A DNA stretch of 64,000 nt. Origin: Zobellia laminariae (GTDB lineage: Bacteria > Bacteroidota > Bacteroidia > Flavobacteriales > Flavobacteriaceae). The notes below the pieces were generated by a model. It saw only the letters and a program-made list of their open reading frames with translations, was not told the origin of the DNA and did not search any database. Both the position numbers and the translations under genes were made by a program. Below are positions 44,716 through 54,400 of this stretch, in pieces (positions within the stretch are counted from its first letter, which is position 1; each line of letters begins with the position of its first letter). The stretch lies in the NCBI RefSeq assembly GCF_009725995.1, contig NZ_RCNS01000004.1, positions 248,001 to 312,000 of the forward strand. The letters run 5' to 3'.

Positions 44716-45621
44716 ATGTTTGGTAGAAAAAATAGACTTTTACTGTTAAAGGTATTCAGTCTTTTTTCTGTTGTTCGCGGTTACAATATTCTTATGATTG
44801 TTTTGGCGCAATATCTGGCGTCTATCTATATTTTGGCTCATCAGTTACCTGTGAGGGATGTTGTTTTGGACCTTAACCTTTTTATCATCGTAGTATCTTC
44901 AGCTTTGGTTATAGCCAGCGGTTATATTATCAATAATTTTTATGATGCAGAAAAAGATCTGATAAATAAGCCTAGGAAGAGTATGATTGATCGCTTTGTA
45001 GGGCAACAGTTTAAACTTACCACATACTTTATTCTCAATTTTTTAGCGGTCATTGCAGCTAGCTACGTATCGTTTAAAGCAGTGTTTTTCTTTTCGGCCT
45101 ATATTTTTGGTATTTGGATCTATTCACATAAGCTAAAACGTTTACCGTTTATTGGGAATTTTGTTTCGGCAACTTTGGCAATTGCACCATTTTTCGCAGT
45201 TTTCGTGTATTACAAGAATTTTGAAAATGTAATATTTGTACATGCCATGTTCTTGTTCCTCCTTATTCTAGCGCGGGAGATGATAAAAGACCTCGAAAAC
45301 CTAAAAGGAGATTTAGTACAGAATTATAAGACCATACCTATTTTATATGGTGGTAGAGTATCCAAAATTCTCATTTCCATATTAATTATATTAACGTTAA
45401 TTCCTTCACTTTTGTTAATACTCAGGTTTGACGTAGGGTATATGAATTACTACTTTATGGCCTGTGTGGTTCTTCTTATCCTATTTTTGGTTTTACTTTT
45501 TAAATCGAAATCAAAAAAAGAGTATGTCTGGCTGCATAACATTCTTAAACTAATTATCATCGTAGGGGTTTTTAGTATATTATTGATTGATGTAGGTCTG
45601 GTTTTAAATAGAATTTTATAA
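44716..45621 (+). CDS. UbiA-family prenyltransferase (geranylgeranylglycerol-phosphate transferase-like)
   Basis: A 301-residue membrane protein with about eight or nine hydrophobic helices. The two Asp-rich motifs of the UbiA family are present: NNFYDAEKDLINKPRKS (first) and DLENLKGDLVQNYKTIP (second). The spacing resembles flavobacterial proteins annotated as geranylgeranylglycerol-phosphate geranylgeranyltransferase, but quinone or heme prenylation is also possible. It uses a prenyl diphosphate, which fits its position after the mevalonate genes. Its stop overlaps the nitrilase start by one base (TAATG). Confidence 0.85.
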   Translation: MFGRKNRLLLLKVFSLFSVVRGYNILMIVLAQYLASIYILAHQLPVRDVVLDLNLFIIVVSSALVIASGYIINNFYDAEKDLINKPRKSMIDRFVGQQFKLTTYFILNFLAVIAASYVSFKAVFFFSAYIFGIWIYSHKLKRLPFIGNFVSATLAIAPFFAVFVYYKNFENVIFVHAMFLFLLILAREMIKDLENLKGDLVQNYKTIPILYGGRVSKILISILIILTLIPSLLLILRFDVGYMNYYFMACVVLLILFLVLLFKSKSKKEYVWLHNILKLIIIVGVFSILLIDVGLVLNRIL

Positions 45622-46571
45622 TGGAGAATATATTGAAAGTGGCCTTGGCGCAGATTTCGCCGGTTTGGTTAGATAAAGGGGCAACACTTAAAAAGATAGA
45701 GGCCACCATTCAGGAAGCTGCAAATGAAAAAGCGGAGCTTGTTGTTTTTGGAGAGGCCCTTTTACCAGGTTACCCATTTTGGTTGGCATTAACCGATGGG
45801 GCCGCTTGGGATACGAAAGTCAATAAAGAATTACATGCGCACTACGCTCGTAATTCAATTCAGATTGAATTAGGCGAACTAGATTCCGTGTGTAAATTGG
45901 CCAAAGAAAATAAGATTGCGATTTATTTGGGCATTATAGAAAGAGCTCAGAATAGGGGAGGGCATAGCTTGTATTGCTCTTTGGTATATATAGATGCAAG
46001 CGGAGAAATTAAATCGGTTCACCGTAAGCTACAACCAACTTATGACGAACGCCTGACTTGGTCCCCGGGTGATGGAAATGGACTTCAGGTTCATCCGCTA
46101 AAAGAATTTACCGTTGGCGGACTAAATTGTTGGGAGAATTGGATGCCTTTACCAAGAACCGCGCTTTACGGTTTAGGAGAAAATTTACATATTGCCGTTT
46201 GGCCAGGTAGTGATCATAATACAAAAGATATTACCCGTTTTATAGCACGTGAATCTCGCAGCTTCGTAATTTCAGTTTCTTCATTGATGAAAAGAGAAGA
46301 TTTTCCTGAAACCACGCCACATTTAGCGGAAATTTTGAAAAAAGCACCTGCAGTTATGGCCAATGGTGGTTCATGTATTGCCGGTCCGGATGGTGAGTGG
46401 TTGGTTGAGCCTGTGTTAGATAGAGAAGGATTACTGTATCATAGCCTAGATTTTAACAGGGTTTACGAGGAACGTCAGAATTTTGATCCGGTCGGGCACT
46501 ATTCAAGACCAGATGTTACTAAGCTTACCGTAAATAGGGAACGACAATCTACTGTAGAGTTCAAAGATTAA
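45621..46571 (+). CDS. Nitrilase-family carbon-nitrogen hydrolase
   Basis: A 316-residue nitrilase-superfamily enzyme. The catalytic triad is readable: Glu45 in VFGEALLPGYP, Lys136 in HRKLQPTYDERLTW, and Cys170 in GGLNCWENWMPLPR. The CWENWMPL context is that of true nitrilases (nitrile to acid and ammonia) and cyanide hydratases, not of amidases. The natural substrate is unknown. It is translationally coupled to the UbiA gene by a one-base overlap. It is cytoplasmic. Confidence 0.9.
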   Translation: MENILKVALAQISPVWLDKGATLKKIEATIQEAANEKAELVVFGEALLPGYPFWLALTDGAAWDTKVNKELHAHYARNSIQIELGELDSVCKLAKENKIAIYLGIIERAQNRGGHSLYCSLVYIDASGEIKSVHRKLQPTYDERLTWSPGDGNGLQVHPLKEFTVGGLNCWENWMPLPRTALYGLGENLHIAVWPGSDHNTKDITRFIARESRSFVISVSSLMKREDFPETTPHLAEILKKAPAVMANGGSCIAGPDGEWLVEPVLDREGLLYHSLDFNRVYEERQNFDPVGHYSRPDVTKLTVNRERQSTVEFKD

Positions 46572-46574
46572 AGT

Positions 46575-46582
46575 TACCTTTG
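46575..46582 (+). promoter_or_regulatory. -7 box for the pseudouridine synthase gene
   Basis: TACCTTTG matches the Bacteroidota TAnnTTTG consensus and sits 14 bases before the ATG at 46597, inside the 25-base gap after the nitrilase stop. It gives the rluB-like gene its own promoter with a very short leader. Confidence 0.6.
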
Positions 46583-46596
46583 CATAAATTATAGAC

Positions 46597-47448
46597 ATGG
46601 GTAGATCAGATTCCAACGATGATAAGAGAGCTTCAGGCAGGCAAGGTGGTACTTTTCGTAAGAAAAGTTATGCACGAGGAAATTCTCCTGTAAAGAAGAA
46701 TACAGAACAACAGCAACCTAAGAAACCATCGGATCCTAACTTGATTCGCTTGAACAAGTATGTGGCTAATTCAGGTGTTTGTTCACGTAGAGAAGCTGAT
46801 ATCTATATTTCCGCTGGTAGTGTTACCGTAAACGGAAAACCCGTAATTGAAATGGGTTACAAAGTAAAGCTTACCGATCAAGTTAAGTTTGACGGTCGTT
46901 TGCTGAACCCTATAAAGAAAGAATACGTTTTATTAAACAAACCTAAGGATTTCACTACCGCAGCCCGTAATGAGCACGGTAGGCGTACCGCTTTGGGCTT
47001 GATTTCAAAAGCAACTAAAACAGAGCTTTTACCAGTGGGTAAATTGAGCAAAGATACTACAGGTCTTTTGTTGTTTACCAATGATGGTGATTTAACAAAA
47101 CGTCTTAATAGCCCTAAAAACGGTCTAAGGAAGATATTTCATATTGAGCTAAGCAAGCCTTTGCGTAGTGCCGACTTGAGGAAAATTCAAGAAGGTATTA
47201 TTGTAGATGAAAAGGTGATTAAGGTGCAAGATGTTAGTTTTGTAGATAAAGCGCCTAAGAATCAGGTTGGTATGGAAATTTTCAGTACCCGTACCAATAT
47301 CGTTCAACGAATTTTTGAAACATTGGGTTACGAAATCGTAAAATTGGATCGCGTAGTTTATGCTGGTCTTACCAAAAAAGATTTACCTAGAGGACACTGG
47401 CGTTACTTAACAGAACAAGAAGTGGTTAATTTGGGTATGATTAAATAA
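46597..47448 (+). CDS. RluB/RsuA-family rRNA pseudouridine synthase (catalytic Asp replaced)
   Basis: A 283-residue protein with a basic, low-complexity N-terminal extension (1-47), an S4 RNA-binding domain (about 48-105: IRLNKYVANSGVCSRREADI), and a pseudouridine synthase domain. RsuA/RluB enzymes place the catalytic Asp in GRLDxxTxGLLL; here the sequence is GKLSKDTTGLLLFTNDG, with Ser151 at that position. The rest of the fold (GHWRYLTEQEV near the end) is intact. If real, it may bind rRNA without making pseudouridine, or use the Asp two residues later. It is followed by a bidirectional hairpin. Confidence 0.85.
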   Translation: MGRSDSNDDKRASGRQGGTFRKKSYARGNSPVKKNTEQQQPKKPSDPNLIRLNKYVANSGVCSRREADIYISAGSVTVNGKPVIEMGYKVKLTDQVKFDGRLLNPIKKEYVLLNKPKDFTTAARNEHGRRTALGLISKATKTELLPVGKLSKDTTGLLLFTNDGDLTKRLNSPKNGLRKIFHIELSKPLRSADLRKIQEGIIVDEKVIKVQDVSFVDKAPKNQVGMEIFSTRTNIVQRIFETLGYEIVKLDRVVYAGLTKKDLPRGHWRYLTEQEVVNLGMIK

Positions 47449-47466
47449 AAGCTCCTTTCGGAGCTT
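47449..47466. terminator. Bidirectional hairpin between convergent genes
   Basis: AAGCTCC and GGAGCTT (47449-47455 and 47460-47466) pair perfectly around a 4-base loop. On the minus strand the loop is GAAA and the stem is followed by a T-rich run, so it best serves the PorP/SprF gene; it begins at the end of the pseudouridine synthase frame and may serve both. Confidence 0.7.
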
Positions 47467-47495
47467 AGTAATCTAGATTTTATTTTCATTGACTT

Positions 47496-48437
47496 TTAGT
47501 TGGATTGATATCCTTTGCCAAAGCGATAACTAAGCATAATACCGTGCGTGTTACCAACTGGTGAATCTTTTAATGCCATATTGTAATGGTATATTAAACG
47601 AAAGTTTTTAATAAGATAGAGGCCTGCTAATAGGTTCACGGATGAATTGCTTCGGTATCCTGCACCTAGTTCAAAGCGGTTTTTAAAACTTATAGAAACG
47701 TTTGTGTCTACTTGCAAGGGTGCCCCTTTTTCAGTTTTAATTAGAATACTTGGTTTTAGCATAAAATCTTCAAAACGATTGTTATAAAAACGATAACCGA
47801 AATAACCATATATAGGGCTTTCGAGTTTTAGGTCGTCATTTGATGCCAAACGGTCTCCCAGTACATTTGGTGATGAAACTCCAGCATAAAAACGTGCGTG
47901 ATTAAATAAAAATCCAATGCCAATAGTAGGTATGGTTGCATTAATGTTTTGACTAAAATTAGGATCGTCTGCAATACCTAGCTCTAATAAATTATCTTGA
48001 TATTTTTGTACCCCTGCTGTTATACCAAAAGACAAAGTACCTGGTTGGTAAATTTGCCAATAGGGGCGATTGTCTTCAAAATCAAAGAATATTTTATATG
48101 AATAGGCCATGAAAGCACTGGTAGAAGTTGTGACTCCAATTTCATCACGAATTAAACCGGCGCCAATTCCTATCTTGCCTTCTTGTCTTCCTACACTAAT
48201 GGGAGAGTGAAAACTAAGACTAAAGTTTTTAGGACTTCCTTCAAAGGAGCTGAATCCCGTATTGGTTATTGTTACTTCAGTATCGGGCAATAAACCGGCG
48301 TAGGCCGAATTGATTACAAACGGATTGAAATTGTATTCTGGGAAAACAGCTGTTTGCTGACCAAAAGTTGAATTGTATGATAAGAATGACAGTAGAACAC
48401 CTAGTGCTAACTTGCCAATTTTTTGTTTTATTTTCAT
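47496..48437 (-). CDS. PorP/SprF family type IX secretion membrane protein
   Basis: A 313-residue outer membrane protein with a signal peptide. It matches the PorP/SprF family: FPEYNFNPFVINSAYAGL, then SFHSPISVGRQEGKIGIGAG and the closing GIMLSYRFGKGYQ. Family members are beta-barrels that work with one particular type IX secretion cargo, such as SprF for the SprB adhesin. It starts 4 bases after the end of the giant adhesin gene, so it is very probably the partner for that protein. Confidence 0.93.
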   Translation of the reverse strand: MKIKQKIGKLALGVLLSFLSYNSTFGQQTAVFPEYNFNPFVINSAYAGLLPDTEVTITNTGFSSFEGSPKNFSLSFHSPISVGRQEGKIGIGAGLIRDEIGVTTSTSAFMAYSYKIFFDFEDNRPYWQIYQPGTLSFGITAGVQKYQDNLLELGIADDPNFSQNINATIPTIGIGFLFNHARFYAGVSSPNVLGDRLASNDDLKLESPIYGYFGYRFYNNRFEDFMLKPSILIKTEKGAPLQVDTNVSISFKNRFELGAGYRSNSSVNLLAGLYLIKNFRLIYHYNMALKDSPVGNTHGIMLSYRFGKGYQSN

Positions 48438-48441
48438 TGGT

Positions 48442-51400
48442 TTAGCGCTTGATTACTACGTATCCTTTAGTTTTCTTAAGAATGGTTTCTCCTTCAATTT
48501 CAATATGGAAGAAGTAGGTGCCTGATGGTAATTGGCCAGCTCCCATTTTGGTTTTAAGGTTGGCATTACCTCTAAAAACTTCTGAACCATTATTATAGTT
48601 TTCTATTTTAAAGACGGCATCACCCCAGCGGTTATAGATGGTTACCATGTTTTTAGGGTAATAATCTATATTTTCTATATGCCAATATTCATTGATGCCA
48701 TCGCCATCCGGAGAGAAGCCATATTTGGTATCATCTTCTGGTATAAGTGTAGTAAATGTTTGTTCATCACATGTTACAGCATCTCCCTTACTATTGTATG
48801 CGGTAACGTTTACATAAATTTCCGTTCCAAACGGGAACTCTCCATTATGCATATAACTGGTTAATGGACCAACATCCTGATTGTTAACAATGTCAGTTCC
48901 TCCAGAAGTTGTTCCAATAGAAATGCGATAACCGTCTGTTTTCTCTACTTCATTCCAAGTAATAGTACTTTCTAAGGCAACCTCGCTTTCTCCGTTAAAA
49001 GGACTTGTAATTGAAGTACATTCTGGAATAATTACCTCGGTCTCAAAACTATCTGAAGTACATCCAAGAGCATCACCAGAGGTGTTGTAAGGGACTATGG
49101 TTACAAATATCAGTGTTTCAGAAGGAAGGTCATTTCCAAAAGTATAGCTGGTTAGGGATGCAACATCTTCATTATTTACAATATCAGTTCCGTTGGCTGA
49201 AGTACCGACAGAAATTCGGTAACCATCAGCATCAAGACTTTCATTCCATGAAACATCCGATATAATGGAAACTTCGGTGGCATTGTTTAATGGAGACGAC
49301 AATTTGGTACAAGGTGGTATGGGTCTTATGGTAAAACTTTCGGACGTACATCCCAGTGCATCACCAACCTCATTGTATGGGGTAATGGTTACCGTAACAA
49401 CTTCACCTTGGTTAAAATCATTTTGAAAAACATGGGTAGTCCCAGTTACGATTAAATCAGTTTGGTTGTTAGATGTTGTACTTCCCGTATTAATCGTCAA
49501 CTTATAGCCATCTGCATCTGTAATTTCATTCCATCTCAACTCACTGATTTCCGCAACAATATCATTATTAGCAGGGGAGGTCAAATTGGTGCATAAGGGA
49601 ACCGATTTAATTGTAAAACTCTCTGAAGAACATCCAAGGGCATCGCCCACTTCGTTGTAAGGAGTAACAGTTACGGTAACTGTTTCAGATTGTTCAAAGT
49701 CATTTGTAAAGTCATAAGATGTACCAGATGTTATATTGAAGGCGGTTAAATTATTGGCTGTACTATTGCTTCCAGTTACCGTTAATTTATAGCCAGTAGC
49801 ATCAGCAATTGGAGTCCATTCAATATTAGTATCTACTGCTACATCAATAGCATTTGCCGTGGGGGAAACTAAATTGGTGCATAAGGGCACTGGTTTAATG
49901 GTAAAGCTTTCTGAAGAACATCCAATAGCATCACCAACTTCATTGTAAGAAACTAGTGTTACGGTAACTGTTTCTCCTTGTTCGAAATTGGAAGGAAAAT
50001 CGTAGCTATTACCTGTAGATAATACTAAATCGGTTACATTGTTAGCGGTACTGCTGCTAGCGGAAACAGTTAATTTGTATCCGTTGGCTTCGGCAATTGG
50101 AGTCCATTCAATATTTGTGTCTACAGCTACATCAATGCTGCCATCAATAGGTAAAGTTAAGTTAGTACACGAGGGTACGGGTTTGATTGTAAAGCTTTCC
50201 GACGAACACCCAATAGCATCACCCACTTCGTTGTAAGGTGAAATGGTTACGGTAACCGTTTCACCTTGTTCAAAATCATTGGTAAAAGAATGCGTTATGC
50301 CAGAAGTAACGTCAAAATCCGTTAAGTTATTTGCAGTACTACTGCTAGCCGTAACCGTCAACTTGTATCCTGTTGCCTCTGGAATAGAGTTCCATGTAAT
50401 ATCAGTATCAACGGCAATGTCAACAGCAGTATTTATTGGAGAGCTTAGTGTTGTACATGACGGAACAGGCTTAATTGTAAAGCTTTCTGAAGTACATCCA
50501 ACAGCACTGCCTTGATCATTGTAGGGAACGATGGTAACAGAGACGGTCTCGCCCTGTTCAAAGTCGTTAGTAAAATTATAAGTAGTTCCTGATGTAACAT
50601 TAAAATCTGTTATGTTGTTAGCTGTACTACTGCTAGCTAAAACCGTGATTTTATAACCTTCTGCATCTGTACTTGCATTCCATTCTATAGCTGTATTCAC
50701 AGGAATATCAGTAGCTCCGTTTACAGGAGTGATAAGTGAGGTACATGGAGGTGGAGTAATTGTGAAACTTTCTGAAGTACACCCTAAAGCATCACCAACT
50801 TCATTGAAAGGAACTAGAGTTATTGTAACTACTTCACCATGTTTGAAGTCATTTGGGAAGTTATATGTTGTTCCCGAGGTGATACTATAATCAGTTAAAT
50901 CATTAGCGGTACTGCTGCTAGCGGAAACAGTTAATTTGTATCCGTTGGCTTCGGCAATTGGAGTCCATTCAATATTTGTGTCTACAGCTACATCAATGCT
51001 GCCATCAATAGGTAAAGTTAAGTTAGTACACGAGGGTACGGGTTTGATTGTAAAGCTTTCCGACGAACACCCAATAGCATCACCCACTTCGTTGTAAGGT
51101 GAAATGGTTACGGTAACCGTTTCACCTTGTTCAAAATCATTGGTAAAAGAATGCGTTATGCCAGAAGTAACGTCAAAATCCGTTAAGTTATTTGCAGTAC
51201 TACTGCTAGCCGTAACCGTCAACTTGTATCCTGTTGCCTCTGGAATAGAGTTCCATGTAATATCAGTATCAACGGCAATGTCAACAGCAGTATTTATTGG
51301 AGAGCTTAGTGTTGTACATGACGGAACAGGCTTAATTGTAAAGCTTTCTGAAGTACATCCAACAGCACTGCCTTGATCATTGTAAGGAACGATGGTAACA

Positions 51401-54400
51401 GAGACGGTCTCGCCCTGTTCAAAGTCGTTAGTAAAATTATAAGTAGTTCCTGATGTAACATCAAAATCTGTTATGTTGTTAGCCGTACTACTGCTAGCTA
51501 AAACGGTTAGTTTGTAGCCATCTGCGCCTGTGCTAGCATTCCATTCCAAATTAGTATCAACCGCAATATTTACGCTGCTGTTTGCAGGAGTTGTTAGTGT
51601 TGTACAAGCGGGTACGGGAGGTGGAATTATAGTAAAGCTCTCCGAAGTACATGGTCCGGTTGCATCACCAACTGAATTATAAGGTACAATGGTTATAGTA
51701 ACAGTTTCACCTCTTTCAAAGTCATTGGAAAAAGTGTGAGTTGTACCAGAAGTAACGTCAAAGTCTGTTAAGTTATTTGCTGTGCTACTACTTGCCGTAA
51801 CGGTTAACTTATAACCATCTGTATTGCTACTAGCGCTCCACTCAATACTTGTATCAACTGCAATATTCGTAGCTCCGTTTGCAGGAGTCATTAAGGTAGT
51901 ACATGATGGTGGTCCGTCAGTAGTGAAACTTACCTCGGTACAAGGGCCTATGGCGTTCCCATTATCATTATACGGAATGACTGTTACATAAATAAGAGTG
52001 CTTTCGGGAAGGTCTGCTAATAAATCATAAGTAGTTACATTATTTACATCTGCGGTAAAAATATCTGTGCCTCCAGAAGTAGTCCCTACGTTTAACATAT
52101 ATCCGGTAGCCGAACTAACTTCAGCCCATGTTAGATTAGTGGCAGGTGATACTTCTGTTGCCAAATCTGCCGGTGTTGTTAGTACAGTACAACTTGGAGG
52201 ACTTGTAGAGTCTCCTGTGGTAAACGTTTCTTCAATACAGCCTGTAGCATCACCTTCATCGTTGTAAGGAACAATAGTAACGTAGTGTAATCTACTTTCC
52301 TGTAAATCTCCTGGAATAACATAATTTGTAACACCTACTACATCCGCATTATTTACTACTTCAATTCCCCCAGACGATGTGCCTACAATAACTAAATAAC
52401 CGGCAGCATTTGCTACTGGTGTCCAACTTAGTTGGGTGTCAATAGGAACATCATTTGCGCCATTTAGCGGTGCTGTTAAGCTGGTGCAAGTTGGTGGTAC
52501 AGGAATTAGCTCTGTATGGAAAAATTCTTCGGTACATGCGTTTGCATCGCCCTCATCATTGTATGGGGTAATGGTTACAAATATATCGCTGTCTTCTGGT
52601 AGGTTTGTGGCAAATTCATAAGTGGTTTTGTTACCAACATCTTCAGCGTTAAGTATATCATTTGCCCCTGTTGATGTACCAACTGTTAATTTGTAACCGT
52701 CTGCGTTCGAAATAGGGTTCCAGCTTAAGTCACTAGTTACCAATACATCAGTTGCGGGAAGCGTAGGTTGTGTAAGGTTAGTACATTCGGGTATAGTAGC
52801 AGAGTTGTTAGATATGGTGAAACTTTCTTCGGTACAAGGTCCTACTGAATCTCCTTCATCATTAAAAGGAATTATAGTTACGTAGACAACGTCTCCTGTA
52901 TTAAAATCTGATGCAAATTCGTACGATGTTTCATTGGTTATAGTTGCATTATTTACAACATCAGTACCGCCAGCTGTAGTGCCAACAGTTAAACGATACC
53001 CTTGCGCAAAAAGAGCGGGTTCCCATGTGATGTTGGTATTTACTGGTACGTCTACATCTCCATTTAATGGTGATGCTAGTAGTGTGCAGTCTGGAATTGG
53101 GCAATCGCGAACATCTAAACTAAACGTCCACCCAAAATTGTCTATCATGGCTTGTCTTTCTTCTTGCGCATCGCAATAAGGAAGACCTTCTGCGCCAAGT
53201 GTTATGCCACTTGTCAAGGTTTGTTCTGACCAAGCAATTAATGTGTTATCATAGTTTTCTCTAATTAGTGCGGTGTTATCCAGCATGTCTCGCATATCGG
53301 TAACTCCACTTACATTCCATTCGGCTAAATTTTGATTTAGTGCTGTAGCATTATAGAAAGCAGAACGCATAGTTACATTACCTAAATTCCATAAATCCAT
53401 TGGTTGGTTATATGCTGAAGCTCCATAGAACATATAGTCCATATTGCTAACACCAGAAAGACGCCATTTATTTAAACTTTGATTAAAAGTCGTTGCATCA
53501 CGAAACATCTCTTCCATGGTGGTAACATCTCTTACATTCCATGCTTCAATAATTCCATTGAAAGTAGTGGCTCCATTAAACATATCTTCCATAGTAGTTA
53601 CAGAGGCAACATTCCATGAATTCATAGTTTGGTCATAGGCAACTGCATCTTCGAACATAGATTCCATCGTTTGCACATAAGAAACATCCCAAGAATCAAT
53701 GTTTTGATTAAAAGCAGTAGCGCCGCTAAACATTTCTTCCATAGTTAAGACTTCGCCAGTATTCCAATTCTGAATGGGTTGATCAAATACAGATGCATCT
53801 TCAAACATAGATTTCATATTGGTTACAGAGCCAACATTCCAATTGCCAATAATATCATTAAATGCCGCTGCGCCTTTGAACATTAAAGGCATTAAGGTTA
53901 CCGATGAAACATCCCAAGAATTTAATGGTTGATTAAATAATAAAGCACTTTCAAACATAGAGGTCATGTCGGCCACTGCACTAACATTCCATTGATCTAA
54001 GGGTTGGTTAAAAGCTTCCGCTGATTCAAACATGGATTGCATGCTTACCACTGAGTTGACATTCCAGTTTTGCAAAGGTTGATTAAATACTTGAGCATCG
54101 TTAAACATAGAATGCATGCTGGTTACACGAGAAACATTCCAGTTGGCAATGGGTTGGTTGAACAAAAAAGAATTTTTGAACATAGATGCCATATTTGTTA
54201 CTGAACTGACATCCCATCCATTTAGTGGTTGATTGAAATTTTCTGCACTTTCAAACATACTTATCATGGTTGTAACAGAAGATACGTCCCAAATATTAAT
54301 AGCTTGATTGAATGCTGTTGAACGTGAGAACATGGAATTCATATTCGTGACTTTTGCGACATCCCAGTTATCAAGCGGACTATCAAAAGCAGTGGCTAGG

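Noticed and set aside
50243..51376. Two identical 90-residue plus-strand open frames (50243-50515 and 51104-51376)
   Set aside because: They are antisense shadows of the duplicated segment within the adhesin gene, and have no promoter or coding character of their own.
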